From: Fen-1273 sp963837815
Lineage (GTDB): Bacteria; Bacteroidota; Ignavibacteria; UBA10030; UBA6906
Direction: 5' to 3'
NCBI GenBank assembly: GCA_963837815.1
Contig: CAWIOS010000009.1
Span: 1 to 64,000 of the forward strand
Length of the DNA: 64,000 bases
Shown: positions 49,512 through 58,210 of the stretch, one piece after another
Position numbering within the stretch: the first letter of the stretch is position 1
Layout of the letters: each line of letters begins with the position of its first letter
Translations under genes and position numbers: made by a program
The notes under the pieces: generated by a model
Database searches by the model: none
Told to the model about the DNA's origin: nothing
Seen by the model: only the letters and a program-made list of their open reading frames with translations

Positions 49512-50756
49512 TTGAATCTGTTTGTCAAGAATATCTCCCAGCTCGTCACAGTCGCCTCCCGGGGGAAAACCGTAAAAACGGGGGCGGAGATGAGGGACCT
49601 GGGGATTGTGGCCGACGCAGGCGTCCTCTGCAGGAACGGAAAAATCGCCTGGGCCGGCCCGATGCGGGAATGGGACGGAGTGCTCTCCCCGGACGTCGCC
49701 GAGCTCGATGCCTCGGGGATGACTGTTCTCCCCGGGTTCGTGGACTCACACACGCACATGATGTTCGCGGGGAGCAGGGAGAAGGACTTTGCGCTCCGTG
49801 CCGAGGGGGCGACGTACGTCGAGATCGCCAGGGACGGCGGCGGGATACTCGATACGATAACTCATGTCCGCGCCGCCGGGAAAAAGACCCTCAAGCGCCA
49901 GACGGTCCGGTACATGAACGGGATGATGCGGAGCGGGACGACCACCGTCGAGATAAAGTCGGGCTACGGGCTTGACATGGACTCCGAGATCAAGATGCTC
50001 GAGGCGATCGTCGAGCTTGCGGCGGAGGAGCTGATGGACGTCGTGCCGACGTTTCTCGGGGCGCATGCCGTTCCTCCTGAATACGCCGGCAGAAAAGAGG
50101 AGTACGTTGCGCTTCTCGTTGAGAAGGTCATCCCGTACGTGGGGCGCAAGAAGCTAGCGCGTTTTTGCGACGTGTTCTGCGACGAAGGTTTTTTTGACGT
50201 GGCGGATGCGGAGCGGGTGCTGATCGCCGCCCGGTCCTGCGGGATGCATCTGAAGATGCATGCGGATGAGCTCACGGCGGCGGGCGGGGCGGAACTTGCT
50301 GCGCGCCTGGGCGCCGTGTCGGCCGATCATCTGGAGCACGTAAGCCCGGAGGGGATCGCCGCGCTGAAAGCGGCGGGTGTCGTTGCGGGGATACTCCCCG
50401 GGGTGTCATTTTTCCTCAATCACGGGTATGCCCCGGCGAGGGAACTCATCGATCAGGGGGTGGCGGTCGCGATCGCGAGCGATTTCAACCCCGGCTCGTG
50501 CATGTCATGGTCGATGCCGATGATGATGACGATCGCGTGCACGCAGATGCGCATGACGCCCGAGGAGGCGATCACCGCCGCGACGCTGAACGGCGCGGCC
50601 GCGCTGGGGCTCTCGGCGGAGACCGGAAGCATCGAACGAGGCAAGAACGCCGATCTTATCGTTGCCGAAATCCCCGACTACCGGTTCCTTGCCTATCACT
50701 TCGGCACGAACCATGTGCGGACGACAATCAAGAACGGCACGATACTGGAATTCTGA
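49512..50756 (+). CDS. hutI: Imidazolonepropionase
   Basis: A 414-residue metal amidohydrolase opening the ring of imidazolonepropionate to formiminoglutamate (step three of histidine degradation). Metal and substrate residues: LPGFVDSHTHMMFAGSREKDF, VEIKSGYGLDMDSE, PTFLGAHAVPPEY, MHADELTAAGGAELA, ADHLEHVSPEGI and IASDFNPGSC. TTG start 49512, with no Shine-Dalgarno. The formiminotransferase gene starts 12 bases after its stop. Confidence 0.96.
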   Translation: MNLFVKNISQLVTVASRGKTVKTGAEMRDLGIVADAGVLCRNGKIAWAGPMREWDGVLSPDVAELDASGMTVLPGFVDSHTHMMFAGSREKDFALRAEGATYVEIARDGGGILDTITHVRAAGKKTLKRQTVRYMNGMMRSGTTTVEIKSGYGLDMDSEIKMLEAIVELAAEELMDVVPTFLGAHAVPPEYAGRKEEYVALLVEKVIPYVGRKKLARFCDVFCDEGFFDVADAERVLIAARSCGMHLKMHADELTAAGGAELAARLGAVSADHLEHVSPEGIAALKAAGVVAGILPGVSFFLNHGYAPARELIDQGVAVAIASDFNPGSCMSWSMPMMMTIACTQMRMTPEEAITAATLNGAAALGLSAETGSIERGKNADLIVAEIPDYRFLAYHFGTNHVRTTIKNGTILEF

Positions 50757-50768
50757 CCCGGAGATCAC

Positions 50769-51788
50769 ATGACACGTATCGTCGAATGCGTCCCCAATTT
50801 CAGCGAAGGACGGAGCATACGGACCATCAATGCGATCGCGGGGGCGATCAGCGCTGTTCCCGGCGTGAAGTTCATAAGCGCGGAGCCGGACAAGGACTAC
50901 AACCGCACCGTCGTGACGTTCGTGGGCGAACCCGAGGCGGTGCTGGAAGGGGCGTTTCAGGGGACGAAGCAGGCGGTCGAGCTCATTGACATGTCCCGGC
51001 ACACGGGAGAGCATCCCCGGATCGGCGCCGCGGACGTCGTACCGTTCGTTCCGGTCTCCGGGGTGACGATGGAGGACTGCGTCGGACTCGCGAAGGAATT
51101 CGGGGCGCGCGTCGGCGCGGAGCTTCAGGTTCCCGTTTACCTGTACGAGGAGGCCGCGACCAGGCCGGAACGCAAAAACCTCTCCGCCATACGGAAAGGG
51201 GAGTACGAGGGGCTTGCCGAGAAGCTGAAGGACCCGGCGTGGGCCCCCGATTATGGGCCTGCGGTCTTCAACGCCGCCTCGGGCGCGACGGTGACCGGCG
51301 CGCGGATGTTCCTGATCGCATACAACGTGAACCTGGATACAAACGACGTGAAGATCGCGAGCGAAATCGCGCTCCGGATACGCGAGAGCGGCCGTGTTAA
51401 GAAGGACGGGAAAGGGAACCCCGTTCTGGACGCTAAGAATCAGAAGATCACGGTCCCCGGATCCCTCCGGGCAGTGAAGGCGATGGGCGTTCTCCTGGAG
51501 GCGCACAACATCGCCCAGGTCTCCATCAATCTCGTGAACTACCACGTCACCCCCCCCCACAGGGCGTTTGAGGAGGTGAAGAAGGAGGCCGCGACGTTCG
51601 GCGTGCACGTGACGGGGAGCGAAATCGTCGGCCTGACCCCGAAGGATGCCCTCCTCATGGCCGGGAAATTTTACGCGCCGGGGGCGTCCGGGGAAGACGC
51701 GATTCTCGCGGCGGCGGTCGCCTCGCTCGGCCTGAGCCAGCTCGAGCCGTTCGACATGCAGAAAAAGGTCATCGAAGCGCAACTCTAA
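50769..51788 (+). CDS. ftcD: Glutamate formimidoyltransferase
   Basis: A 339-residue single-function formiminotransferase, moving the formimino group of formiminoglutamate to tetrahydrofolate. Characteristic: IVECVPNFSEGRSIRTINAI, IDMSRHTGEHPRIGAADVVPFVP, VPVYLYEEAATRPERKNL, and NYHVTPPHRAFEEVKKEA. The usual N- and C-terminal subdomains are joined by an extra linker near residues 210-235 (VKKDGKGNPVLDAKNQK). GGAG lies upstream. The cyclodeaminase that follows completes the folate branch. Confidence 0.95.
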   Translation: MTRIVECVPNFSEGRSIRTINAIAGAISAVPGVKFISAEPDKDYNRTVVTFVGEPEAVLEGAFQGTKQAVELIDMSRHTGEHPRIGAADVVPFVPVSGVTMEDCVGLAKEFGARVGAELQVPVYLYEEAATRPERKNLSAIRKGEYEGLAEKLKDPAWAPDYGPAVFNAASGATVTGARMFLIAYNVNLDTNDVKIASEIALRIRESGRVKKDGKGNPVLDAKNQKITVPGSLRAVKAMGVLLEAHNIAQVSINLVNYHVTPPHRAFEEVKKEAATFGVHVTGSEIVGLTPKDALLMAGKFYAPGASGEDAILAAAVASLGLSQLEPFDMQKKVIEAQL

Positions 51789-51806
51789 CAGATTCCGGAC
51801 ACGCCC

Positions 51807-52439
51807 ATGCCTACGAAAAAGACACTCGCCGCATTTCTCGATGATCTCGCCTCCTCGTCCCCGGCTCCGGGCGGGGGGAGCGTGGCCGCGCTCGCGGGGG
51901 CGCTCGGCGCCGCGCTGACGTCGATGGTGTGCAACCTGACGATCGGCAAGAAGAAATACGCGGCGGTTGACGAGGAGATGAAGAAGATCCTCGTGCAGGC
52001 CGAGGAGATGCGGGAGCTCTTCACCGCGCTCATCGACAAGGACACGGAGGCCTTCAACAAGGTGATGGAAGCGTTCTCCCTCCCCAGGGAGACCGAGCCG
52101 CAGAAAGCGCTCCGTTCCGCGGCGATCCGCGAAGCCACGAAAGAGGCGACAAACGTTCCGCTGGAGGTCATGAAGCACTGCATCGACGCCCTCGCGCTCA
52201 CGCAGCAGGTCGCCGACTCGGGCAACGTGAATTCCGTCAGCGACGCCGGCGTCAGCGCGTACATGCTCCATGCCGCCGTCGAATCCGCCGCGCTCAACGT
52301 GCGGATCAATCTGAACAACCTGAACGACTCGGAATTCGTCGGCTGGAAGACGGACGAAATGGAATCGCTCATGAACACGAGCCGCATGATGCTCGAGGAG
52401 ATCCAGGGAATCGTCGCCGAGAAGCTGAAGAACGACTGA
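51807..52439 (+). CDS. fchA: Cyclodeaminase/cyclohydrolase family protein
   Basis: A 210-residue helical protein of the formiminotetrahydrofolate cyclodeaminase (FchA/FTCD C-terminal) family. LDDLASSSPAPGGGSVAALAGALGAALTSMVCNLTIGKKKY is the family signature, and DKDTEAFNKVMEAFSLP another conserved part. It would close 5-formimino-THF to 5,10-methenyl-THF with release of ammonia. Stands 18 bases after ftcD. A weak GGGGG/CCCCC hairpin at 52467-52485 may end the operon. Confidence 0.93.
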   Translation: MPTKKTLAAFLDDLASSSPAPGGGSVAALAGALGAALTSMVCNLTIGKKKYAAVDEEMKKILVQAEEMRELFTALIDKDTEAFNKVMEAFSLPRETEPQKALRSAAIREATKEATNVPLEVMKHCIDALALTQQVADSGNVNSVSDAGVSAYMLHAAVESAALNVRINLNNLNDSEFVGWKTDEMESLMNTSRMMLEEIQGIVAEKLKND

Positions 52440-52515
52440 ACAGGACGGGAGAGTCTCCCTCTCGATGGGGGTTCTAGCCTCCCCCTTCAACGCTCCGCCC
52501 GGTGTTCGCGCTCTC

Positions 52516-53247
52516 CTACTGACGGGGCTCAGCCCGCTGCTTCGTCCGCTCCTCAAGGAGCATCGCGCACGCCACGAGTGCCGCGGTCTCCGTCCTGAGT
52601 CTCCGGGTGCCGAGCGAGACCGGCTGAAATCCCGCCTCGCCGGCCCGGGCGATCTCCTCATCGCTGAATCCTCCCTCAGGTCCGATGCAGACGACCGCCG
52701 GAGCATCCCCGTCGGTGTCTGCAGAAGAAAGAGGCATTTCCGCTTTCTCATGGGGGATGAGCTTCAGATCCCCCGTGCCGGCCGATGATAGAAACTCCCC
52801 GAGTTGCACGGGTTCGCGGACTTCGGGGAGAACGCATCGTCCCGATTGCTTCATCGCCGCCACGCAGAGCTTCCGCCAGCGTTCCGTCTTCGCGTGATGC
52901 GGTATCGTCCGCTCCGTGAGAAGAGGGACAATAACCGCTGCCCCGATCTCCGTCGCCTTCTCGACGAGATAATCGAACCTGGAAGGGTTCTTCAGTATCC
53001 CCGCCCCCAGCGTGAGCCGCCGGGACGGTTCGTGCATCCTCTCACTGCGGGCAGTAATCGTGCACGTCGCCTCGTGACGCGTGATAGTCCTGATAACCGC
53101 GTCGTAGGCGTTCCCCTTCCCGTCGACGACCCGGACACGGTCCCCCTCGCGCATCCGCATCACGTGCGTCATGTGCGAGAATTCTTCCCCCGTGACGGTC
53201 AACGTGGGGGGGGTGATCGATACCGGCGGGACGAAGAAGTACTCCAT
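52516..53247 (-). CDS. rsmE: 16S rRNA m3U1498 methyltransferase
   Basis: A 243-residue SPOUT-fold methyltransferase for U1498 of 16S rRNA. The N-terminal PUA-like domain has FSHMTHVMRMREGDRVRVVDGKG; the C-terminal knot has AVVCIGPEGGFSDEEI and SLGTRRLRTETAALVA, the SAM site. Length is normal. The start lies two bases after the BamA-like stop with GGGAA upstream, so it is the last gene of the long minus-strand operon. Confidence 0.94.
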   Translation of the reverse strand: MEYFFVPPVSITPPTLTVTGEEFSHMTHVMRMREGDRVRVVDGKGNAYDAVIRTITRHEATCTITARSERMHEPSRRLTLGAGILKNPSRFDYLVEKATEIGAAVIVPLLTERTIPHHAKTERWRKLCVAAMKQSGRCVLPEVREPVQLGEFLSSAGTGDLKLIPHEKAEMPLSSADTDGDAPAVVCIGPEGGFSDEEIARAGEAGFQPVSLGTRRLRTETAALVACAMLLEERTKQRAEPRQ

Positions 53248-53249
53248 CG

Positions 53250-54599
53250 TCAGATGTTCCCGCGTATGTCGATGATGAACTGGCCGTGCCCGAGCTCGTT
53301 CCAGGCGTATTCGGTCCTGAGCACAATGCTGTACGGCAGGAGAAAGTGTATCCCTGTCCCGTAGCCGGTGGCGAACGACTCCGGCGTCAGTTTGTCTCCC
53401 CGGAACCATGCGTCGCCGGTGTCCGTGAAAAGCACAAGGCTGATGCCGAACCGCCAGACGGAGAACTCGGACGGCACGCCCACCGCCGAGAAGGAAATCG
53501 TTCTGGCGTCAAGGAGTGAGTACCGGAGTTCGACCGTACCGCCGGCGATGTCCTCCCCTTCAACGACCGTCCTGTAATATCCTCGTATTCTCTCGCTGGT
53601 GCCGAAATACGTGTGCGCGTACGTGGGGACGAGCCCGCCGGCAACGAGGGATCCGAAGAGCCTGGTGGCGAGCGAAAAGCCCGCGCCGAACGGAATGTAC
53701 TCCCGCGCATCCGCGCCGAACCTGGTGTAGTTCAGCTTCGACTCGCCGAATCCGTTCTTGTTCGCGTAGAGCGATATCAACGTGCCGTTTGTCGCATATT
53801 CCCTCAGGTTCCGCGAATCGTACATGTAGCTCGCGGTGGCGTACAGGTACGTGTCCTGGCCGTTCGGCGACGCGGTCCGCCCCGGGAGGTACGACGTCAC
53901 AATGACGTCGTGGACCCCGATGTTGATCCCCGCGCTCTCGAACAGGGTGAACCTCTTCCCGATCGTGCCGTTGAAGTCGGTGTGCTTCTCGTAGAAGTTT
54001 CCCGTCAGGTCCTCCTGAATGACGCTCCTGTTTGTCACGCGCGAATAGCTCGTGGAGAGCCCGAAGTACAGATTGTTCTCTCTGTCGAGCTGGGGGTCGG
54101 AAAAGGAAAACGCGATGGAAGGGTCGTACCCGAATATGACGGAGCCGTACAGTTTCTGATTCCGGCCCCGGAAATTGTAGTGAAGGAGACCCGCGCCAAA
54201 ATAGATCTTGTGCGGGTCGCCGTCACGGAACCCGAAGAGCGGGAAGGGGACGAGGTACCACCGTTCGCGCACGTCCACGTACACGAATCGCTTCCCGCCG
54301 ACCGAATCATACATGACGTCGACGCTCGTGAAAAGCCCGAGGCTGTAAATCCGCCCCCTGTCGTATTCCATGGCGTCGTAGGAGACGGGCCCCCCCTGTC
54401 GTATCGTCATCTCATCCAGTATGACGTAGGCCTCGGTCTTCTCATTGCCGCCGACGATAATCGTATCGGCGGTCCCGAGTATCGATGCGCTGGCGCGCGT
54501 CGAGTCCCGGGTCTGAGCGGCGGAGCGCGGGGAGAATAGGAGCGCGGCGGCCGCGAAAAGGCCGCAGATCGGGGGGAAAATCCGGGAGGAGATATTCAT
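53250..54599 (-). CDS. BamA/TamA-like outer-membrane protein with one POTRA domain
   Basis: A 449-residue protein. Signal peptide (about 1-26), one POTRA-like unit (about 45-115: IIVGGNEKTEAYVILDEMTIRQGGPVSYDAMEYDRGRIYSLGLFTSVDVMY) and a C-terminal Omp85-type barrel (from about 135) with the conserved GIHFLLPYSIVLRTEYAW region and a terminal strand. It lacks the four or five POTRAs of BamA, so it is a small Omp85 relative that may assemble or secrete a special client. It overlaps the CoA-binding gene as ATGA and precedes rsmE by two bases. Confidence 0.84.
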   Translation of the reverse strand: MNISSRIFPPICGLFAAAALLFSPRSAAQTRDSTRASASILGTADTIIVGGNEKTEAYVILDEMTIRQGGPVSYDAMEYDRGRIYSLGLFTSVDVMYDSVGGKRFVYVDVRERWYLVPFPLFGFRDGDPHKIYFGAGLLHYNFRGRNQKLYGSVIFGYDPSIAFSFSDPQLDRENNLYFGLSTSYSRVTNRSVIQEDLTGNFYEKHTDFNGTIGKRFTLFESAGINIGVHDVIVTSYLPGRTASPNGQDTYLYATASYMYDSRNLREYATNGTLISLYANKNGFGESKLNYTRFGADAREYIPFGAGFSLATRLFGSLVAGGLVPTYAHTYFGTSERIRGYYRTVVEGEDIAGGTVELRYSLLDARTISFSAVGVPSEFSVWRFGISLVLFTDTGDAWFRGDKLTPESFATGYGTGIHFLLPYSIVLRTEYAWNELGHGQFIIDIRGNI

Positions 54600-55009
54600 C
54601 CGGCGAGCCGCCGGTGTTCGACCATGATGCACCGGTCGAGGACCACGTCAAGGCCTCCGCGGGAGGCCAGTTCCGCCGCTTCCTCGTTCGCCGTGTCAAA
54701 CTGCAGCCAGAGACTCCGGGCGCCCGAACGGAGCGCCGCCTCCGCTATGGCGGGGACGAATTCCGGGCGGCGGAACACGTCGACGATGTCGACCGGATGC
54801 CCGATGCTCTCCAGGTCGGGGAATGCCCGCGTGCCGAGGACGTCGCGGAGCGCGGGATTCACAGGTATGATCTCGTACCCCTGTTCCTGCAAGTACTGCG
54901 CCACCCTGTGGCTGTCGCGGCCGGGGGAGCCGGAGAGCCCGACGACGGCGATCGTGCGGGAGCGCCTGAGGAGCGAAGCGATGTCCGTATCGGTTGTGAG
55001 GATGGGCAT
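54596..55009 (-). CDS. CoA-binding domain protein (YccU-like)
   Basis: A 137-residue Rossmann-fold protein. RTIAVVGLSGSPGRDSHRVAQYLQEQGYEIIPVNP is the CoA-binding signature, and WLQFDTANEEAAELASRGGLDVVLDRCIMVEHRRL the typical end with an essential Cys and the last conserved His. Stand-alone members are of unknown role. It starts seven bases after the rnc stop and its own stop overlaps the BamA-like start. Confidence 0.92.
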   Translation of the reverse strand: MPILTTDTDIASLLRRSRTIAVVGLSGSPGRDSHRVAQYLQEQGYEIIPVNPALRDVLGTRAFPDLESIGHPVDIVDVFRRPEFVPAIAEAALRSGARSLWLQFDTANEEAAELASRGGLDVVLDRCIMVEHRRLAG

Positions 55010-55016
55010 GATATGG

Positions 55017-55790
55017 TCACGGAAGGTGTTCGATCGCGCGGGCGGCGGCGGCCTGCTCCGCCTCTTTCTTGTTTTTCCCCTTTCCGCGCCCCCTCCGGCC
55101 GTCTGTCAGCGACACCTCGACGGTAAACGTCCTGTCGTGATCCGGCCCCTCTTCGAGGACGATCGTGTAGCGGGGGATCCCGAGCCCATTTGCCTGCGCG
55201 TATTCAAGGAGCATGCTCTTGTAGTTGTCGTCGGCCGTGAGGACCGCGCCGCTTTTCACTGCGCTGAGGACCCGGCGTTTGACGAACCGCCGCGCCTCGT
55301 CAAATCCCCCGTCGAGGTAGATGGCGGCGATGACCGCCTCGAAGGTATCCGCCGCGATCGTGTCCTGTCCCTTCCCGAGCCCGCTCGAGGCGCTCGGGCT
55401 CGTCAGTATGAAATCGGCAAGTCGGATCGCTCTCGCATAGGCCGCCAGCGCCTTCCTGTTGACGAGGCGGGAGCGCATTTTCGTCAGGTCCCCTTCCTCG
55501 GCCCCGGGGTAGTGGTTGTACAGGTACTCTCCGACGATGAGGTTCAGTATCGAATCGCCGAGGAACTCCATCCGCTCGTTGGATGAGCCGGCGTAGCGCT
55601 TGTGCTGGAGGTACGATCGGTGCAGGAGGGCGCGGACGAAGTGGTCCTCCGTGCGGATGCGGTACTCGATTCTCCGTTCTAACTCCCTGAGGCGTTCCCT
55701 GTCGAGGGGGTGGGAATCATCGCCGGGGCCCGGCCCGGGTCGGGCAGTCCGCCGGAAAAAACGGGCGATGAATTGACGCAACTGCTCCAT
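55017..55790 (-). CDS. rnc: Ribonuclease III
   Basis: A 257-residue double-strand-specific RNase that processes rRNA and structured mRNAs. The catalytic signature NERMEFLGDSILNLIV (Glu-Asp pair), then DTFEAVIAAIYLDGG complete the metal sites, and a C-terminal dsRBD (about 180-255) ends with GKGKNKKEAEQAAAARAIEHL. Preceded seven bases upstream by fabF. A Pro/Gly-rich N-terminal extension of about 25 residues is present. Confidence 0.95.
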   Translation of the reverse strand: MEQLRQFIARFFRRTARPGPGPGDDSHPLDRERLRELERRIEYRIRTEDHFVRALLHRSYLQHKRYAGSSNERMEFLGDSILNLIVGEYLYNHYPGAEEGDLTKMRSRLVNRKALAAYARAIRLADFILTSPSASSGLGKGQDTIAADTFEAVIAAIYLDGGFDEARRFVKRRVLSAVKSGAVLTADDNYKSMLLEYAQANGLGIPRYTIVLEEGPDHDRTFTVEVSLTDGRRGRGKGKNKKEAEQAAAARAIEHLP

Positions 55791-55797
55791 ACAACCG

Positions 55798-57051
55798 TCA
55801 GTCGGTGAATTTTTTCACCAGCAGGGTGGCATTGTGACCGCCGAATCCGAATGTGTTGCTGAGCGCGTACGTCACGACCCGTTTCACGGCCTTGTTGGGG
55901 GTATAGTCCAGGTCGCAGGCAGGATCGGGAGTCTCGTAGTTGATCGTCGGGGGGATCGTATCGTTCTTGCATGCAAGAATCGCGGCGATCGCTTCCACCG
56001 CCCCGGCCGCCCCGAGAAGATGCCCGGTCATCGACTTCGTGGAGCTGATCTTCATCGTGCGCGCGTGCTCGCCGAACACCGTTTTGATCGCCTGAGTCTC
56101 GCTGATGTCGCCGAGCGGCGTCGAGGTGCCGTGGACGTTGACGTAGTCCACTTTGTCGGGCGTGATCCCCGCGTCATTCAGCGACCGGCGCATCGAGCGC
56201 ACGGCCCCGTCGCCCCCTTCCGGCGGCGCGGTGATGTGGTGGGCGTCCGCGGTGAACCCGATGCCCACCATCTCGCAGTAGATTTTCGCGCCGCGGGCCT
56301 TCGCATGGGTAAGTTCCTCGAGGACGAGCGCTCCGCCCCCTTCCCCCATGACGAATCCGTCGCGGTCCTTGTCAAACGGCCTGCTCGCCCGTTCGGGAGC
56401 GTCGTTGCGCGTGGAGAGGGCGCGCATCGCATTGAATCCTCCGAGCCCCATCGGGGTGATCGGTGCCTCCGACCCGCCGCAGACCATGACCTCCGCGTCG
56501 CCGTACTGGATGATCCTGAACGCGTCGCCGATCGCGTGCGACGCGGTGGCGCAGGCGGACACGGTGGCGTAGTTCGGCCCCTTGAACCCGTGTTTGATGG
56601 AAATGTTGCCGCTTGCGATATCCGGGATGAGCATGGGGATGAAAAACGGGCTTATCCGCCCCGGTCCGCCCCCCATCAGGTTCTTGAACTGCGTGTCGTA
56701 CGTGGCCATCCCCCCGATGCCGGACCCGAAGACGACGCCGTAGCGGTCCGCGTCCTCCCCCTCGAGGGAGATCCCCGCGTCCGCGATCGCCTGGTCGCAC
56801 GAGATCAGCGCGAACTGGGCGAATGGATCCATCCTCTGCGAGCCCTTCCGGTCGAGGTAGTCCGTCGCCTTGTAATTCTTCAACTCGCACGCGAAGTGTG
56901 TGTCGTACGCCGAGGTGTCAAAATAGGTGATCGGTGCCGCTCCGCTCTTGCCGGCGATCAGGTTTGTCCAGTACTCCTGCACGGAATTGCCGAGCGGCGT
57001 AACTGCTCCGAGTCCGGTGACGACGACTCTGCGCTTGCCGTTGGTGGTCAT
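55798..57051 (-). CDS. fabF: Beta-ketoacyl-ACP synthase II
   Basis: A 417-residue condensing enzyme extending acyl-ACP with malonyl-ACP. The catalytic Cys is in TVSACATASHAIGDAF and the two His in NVHGTSTPLGD and KSMTGHLLGAAG. Length and the N-terminal VVVTGLGAVTPLGNSV agree with FabF. AAGGAG precedes the ATG. The gap to acpP (109 bases) contains a hairpin that may adjust expression of the two. Confidence 0.97.
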   Translation of the reverse strand: MTTNGKRRVVVTGLGAVTPLGNSVQEYWTNLIAGKSGAAPITYFDTSAYDTHFACELKNYKATDYLDRKGSQRMDPFAQFALISCDQAIADAGISLEGEDADRYGVVFGSGIGGMATYDTQFKNLMGGGPGRISPFFIPMLIPDIASGNISIKHGFKGPNYATVSACATASHAIGDAFRIIQYGDAEVMVCGGSEAPITPMGLGGFNAMRALSTRNDAPERASRPFDKDRDGFVMGEGGGALVLEELTHAKARGAKIYCEMVGIGFTADAHHITAPPEGGDGAVRSMRRSLNDAGITPDKVDYVNVHGTSTPLGDISETQAIKTVFGEHARTMKISSTKSMTGHLLGAAGAVEAIAAILACKNDTIPPTINYETPDPACDLDYTPNKAVKRVVTYALSNTFGFGGHNATLLVKKFTD

Positions 57052-57076
57052 GCGTTGATGCTCTCCTTCATGTTCG

Positions 57077-57102
57077 CCCGCCGGACGAAGACGCCCGGCG
57101 GG
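57077..57102 (-). terminator. Intercistronic hairpin between acpP and fabF
   Basis: CCCGCCGG (57077-57084), a ten-base loop and CCGGCGGG (57095-57102). There is no T tract, so it would slow rather than end transcription or protect acpP mRNA, fitting the high demand for acyl carrier protein relative to fabF. Modest support. Confidence 0.35.
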
Positions 57103-57160
57103 TGTCCGGGCGTGGTGCCCGCCCCCCGGCAGGAGGGGGGCGGGGTATCGTGAAGTTGCT

Positions 57161-57397
57161 TCAGACGCTCTTCGATTTGATGTACTTGATGGCGTCCCCG
57201 ACCGTGGAGATTTTCTCCGCGTCCTCGTCCGGGATCTGCAGGTTGAACGCCTTTTCGAATTCCATCACGAGTTCGACCGTGTCAAGAGAGTCGGCGCCGA
57301 GATCGTTCGTAAACGACGCTTCCGGGGTGATCTGCCCGTCGTCCACTCCCAGCTTGTTAATGATGATCTCTTTCACTTTTGCATCAATGTCTGCCAT
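57161..57397 (-). CDS. acpP: Acyl carrier protein
   Basis: A 78-residue acidic four-helix protein carrying the phosphopantetheine arm. The attachment serine is in LGADSLDTVELVM, with typical opening IDAKVKEIIINKLGVDDGQI and end AIKYIKSKSV. The ribosome site AGGAGGT is the strongest of the operon, consistent with high expression. Confidence 0.97.
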   Translation of the reverse strand: MADIDAKVKEIIINKLGVDDGQITPEASFTNDLGADSLDTVELVMEFEKAFNLQIPDEDAEKISTVGDAIKYIKSKSV

Positions 57398-57463
57398 GAC
57401 GCTGACCTCCTGTGTGAGTGATGAAATAATGTGAAGAATGACCGGATTCCCGCTCTTCCCGGA

Positions 57464-58210
57464 CTACATGGTCATGCCGCCGTCGACGCACAGGACTTGC
57501 CCGGTGATGTATCCCGCGTCGTCGGAAGCGAGGAACCGGACGGCGGAGGCGATTTCCTCCGGCCTGGCGGTCCTCCTGAGCGGAATGAGTGCGACTATGG
57601 CCTTCTTTTGCTCGGGGGTCAGGGCTCCCGTCATATCCGTGTCCACGAAACCCGGTGCAACCGCATTCACCTGAATATTGCGAGAAGCGAACTCTTTTGC
57701 AATAGATTTGGTGAATCCGATGATTCCCGCCTTGGATGCCGCATAGTTGGATTGTCCCGCATTTCCGCTGATACCGACGACCGACGTAATGTTGATAATG
57801 CGCCCCGCCCGCTGCCCGATCATGGTTCTGGCCGCCGCCTTCGTGAAATTGTAGACGCTTTTCAGGTTGTTGAGTATGACGCGGTCCCAGTCCTCTTCGC
57901 TCATCCGCATGAGGAGGCCGTCTTTCGTGATCCCCGCGTTGTTGACGAGAATGTCGAGCCGTCCGTGCTCGGCCACGACCGCTTCAACGAGCGCCGCGGC
58001 GTCCGGAGCGGACGCGGCGTCGGACATGCGTGCCGCGACGATGTGTCCCTTCGCGCGGAGCCCTGCGGCGAGTTCTTCCGAGGGGCCTGACGAGGCCCTG
58101 TACGTAAACACGACCGTGGCCCCGGCTCCGGCGAACTCCTCGACGATCGCCCGGCCGATTCCCCGGCCCCCTCCCGTCACGAGCGCGATTTTTCCCTTCA
58201 GTGTGCTCAT
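57464..58210 (-). CDS. fabG: 3-oxoacyl-ACP reductase
   Basis: A 248-residue short-chain dehydrogenase. The nucleotide site is TGGGRGIGRAI, the active site Ser-Tyr-Lys is in INITSVVGISGNAGQSNYAASKAG, with NNAG at the Asn position. The end DDAGYITGQVLCVDGGMTM is the usual FabG end. GGGGAG lies about ten bases upstream of ATG 58210. It overlaps the end of the cysteine-rich gene by four bases. Confidence 0.97.
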   Translation of the reverse strand: MSTLKGKIALVTGGGRGIGRAIVEEFAGAGATVVFTYRASSGPSEELAAGLRAKGHIVAARMSDAASAPDAAALVEAVVAEHGRLDILVNNAGITKDGLLMRMSEEDWDRVILNNLKSVYNFTKAAARTMIGQRAGRIINITSVVGISGNAGQSNYAASKAGIIGFTKSIAKEFASRNIQVNAVAPGFVDTDMTGALTPEQKKAIVALIPLRRTARPEEIASAVRFLASDDAGYITGQVLCVDGGMTM

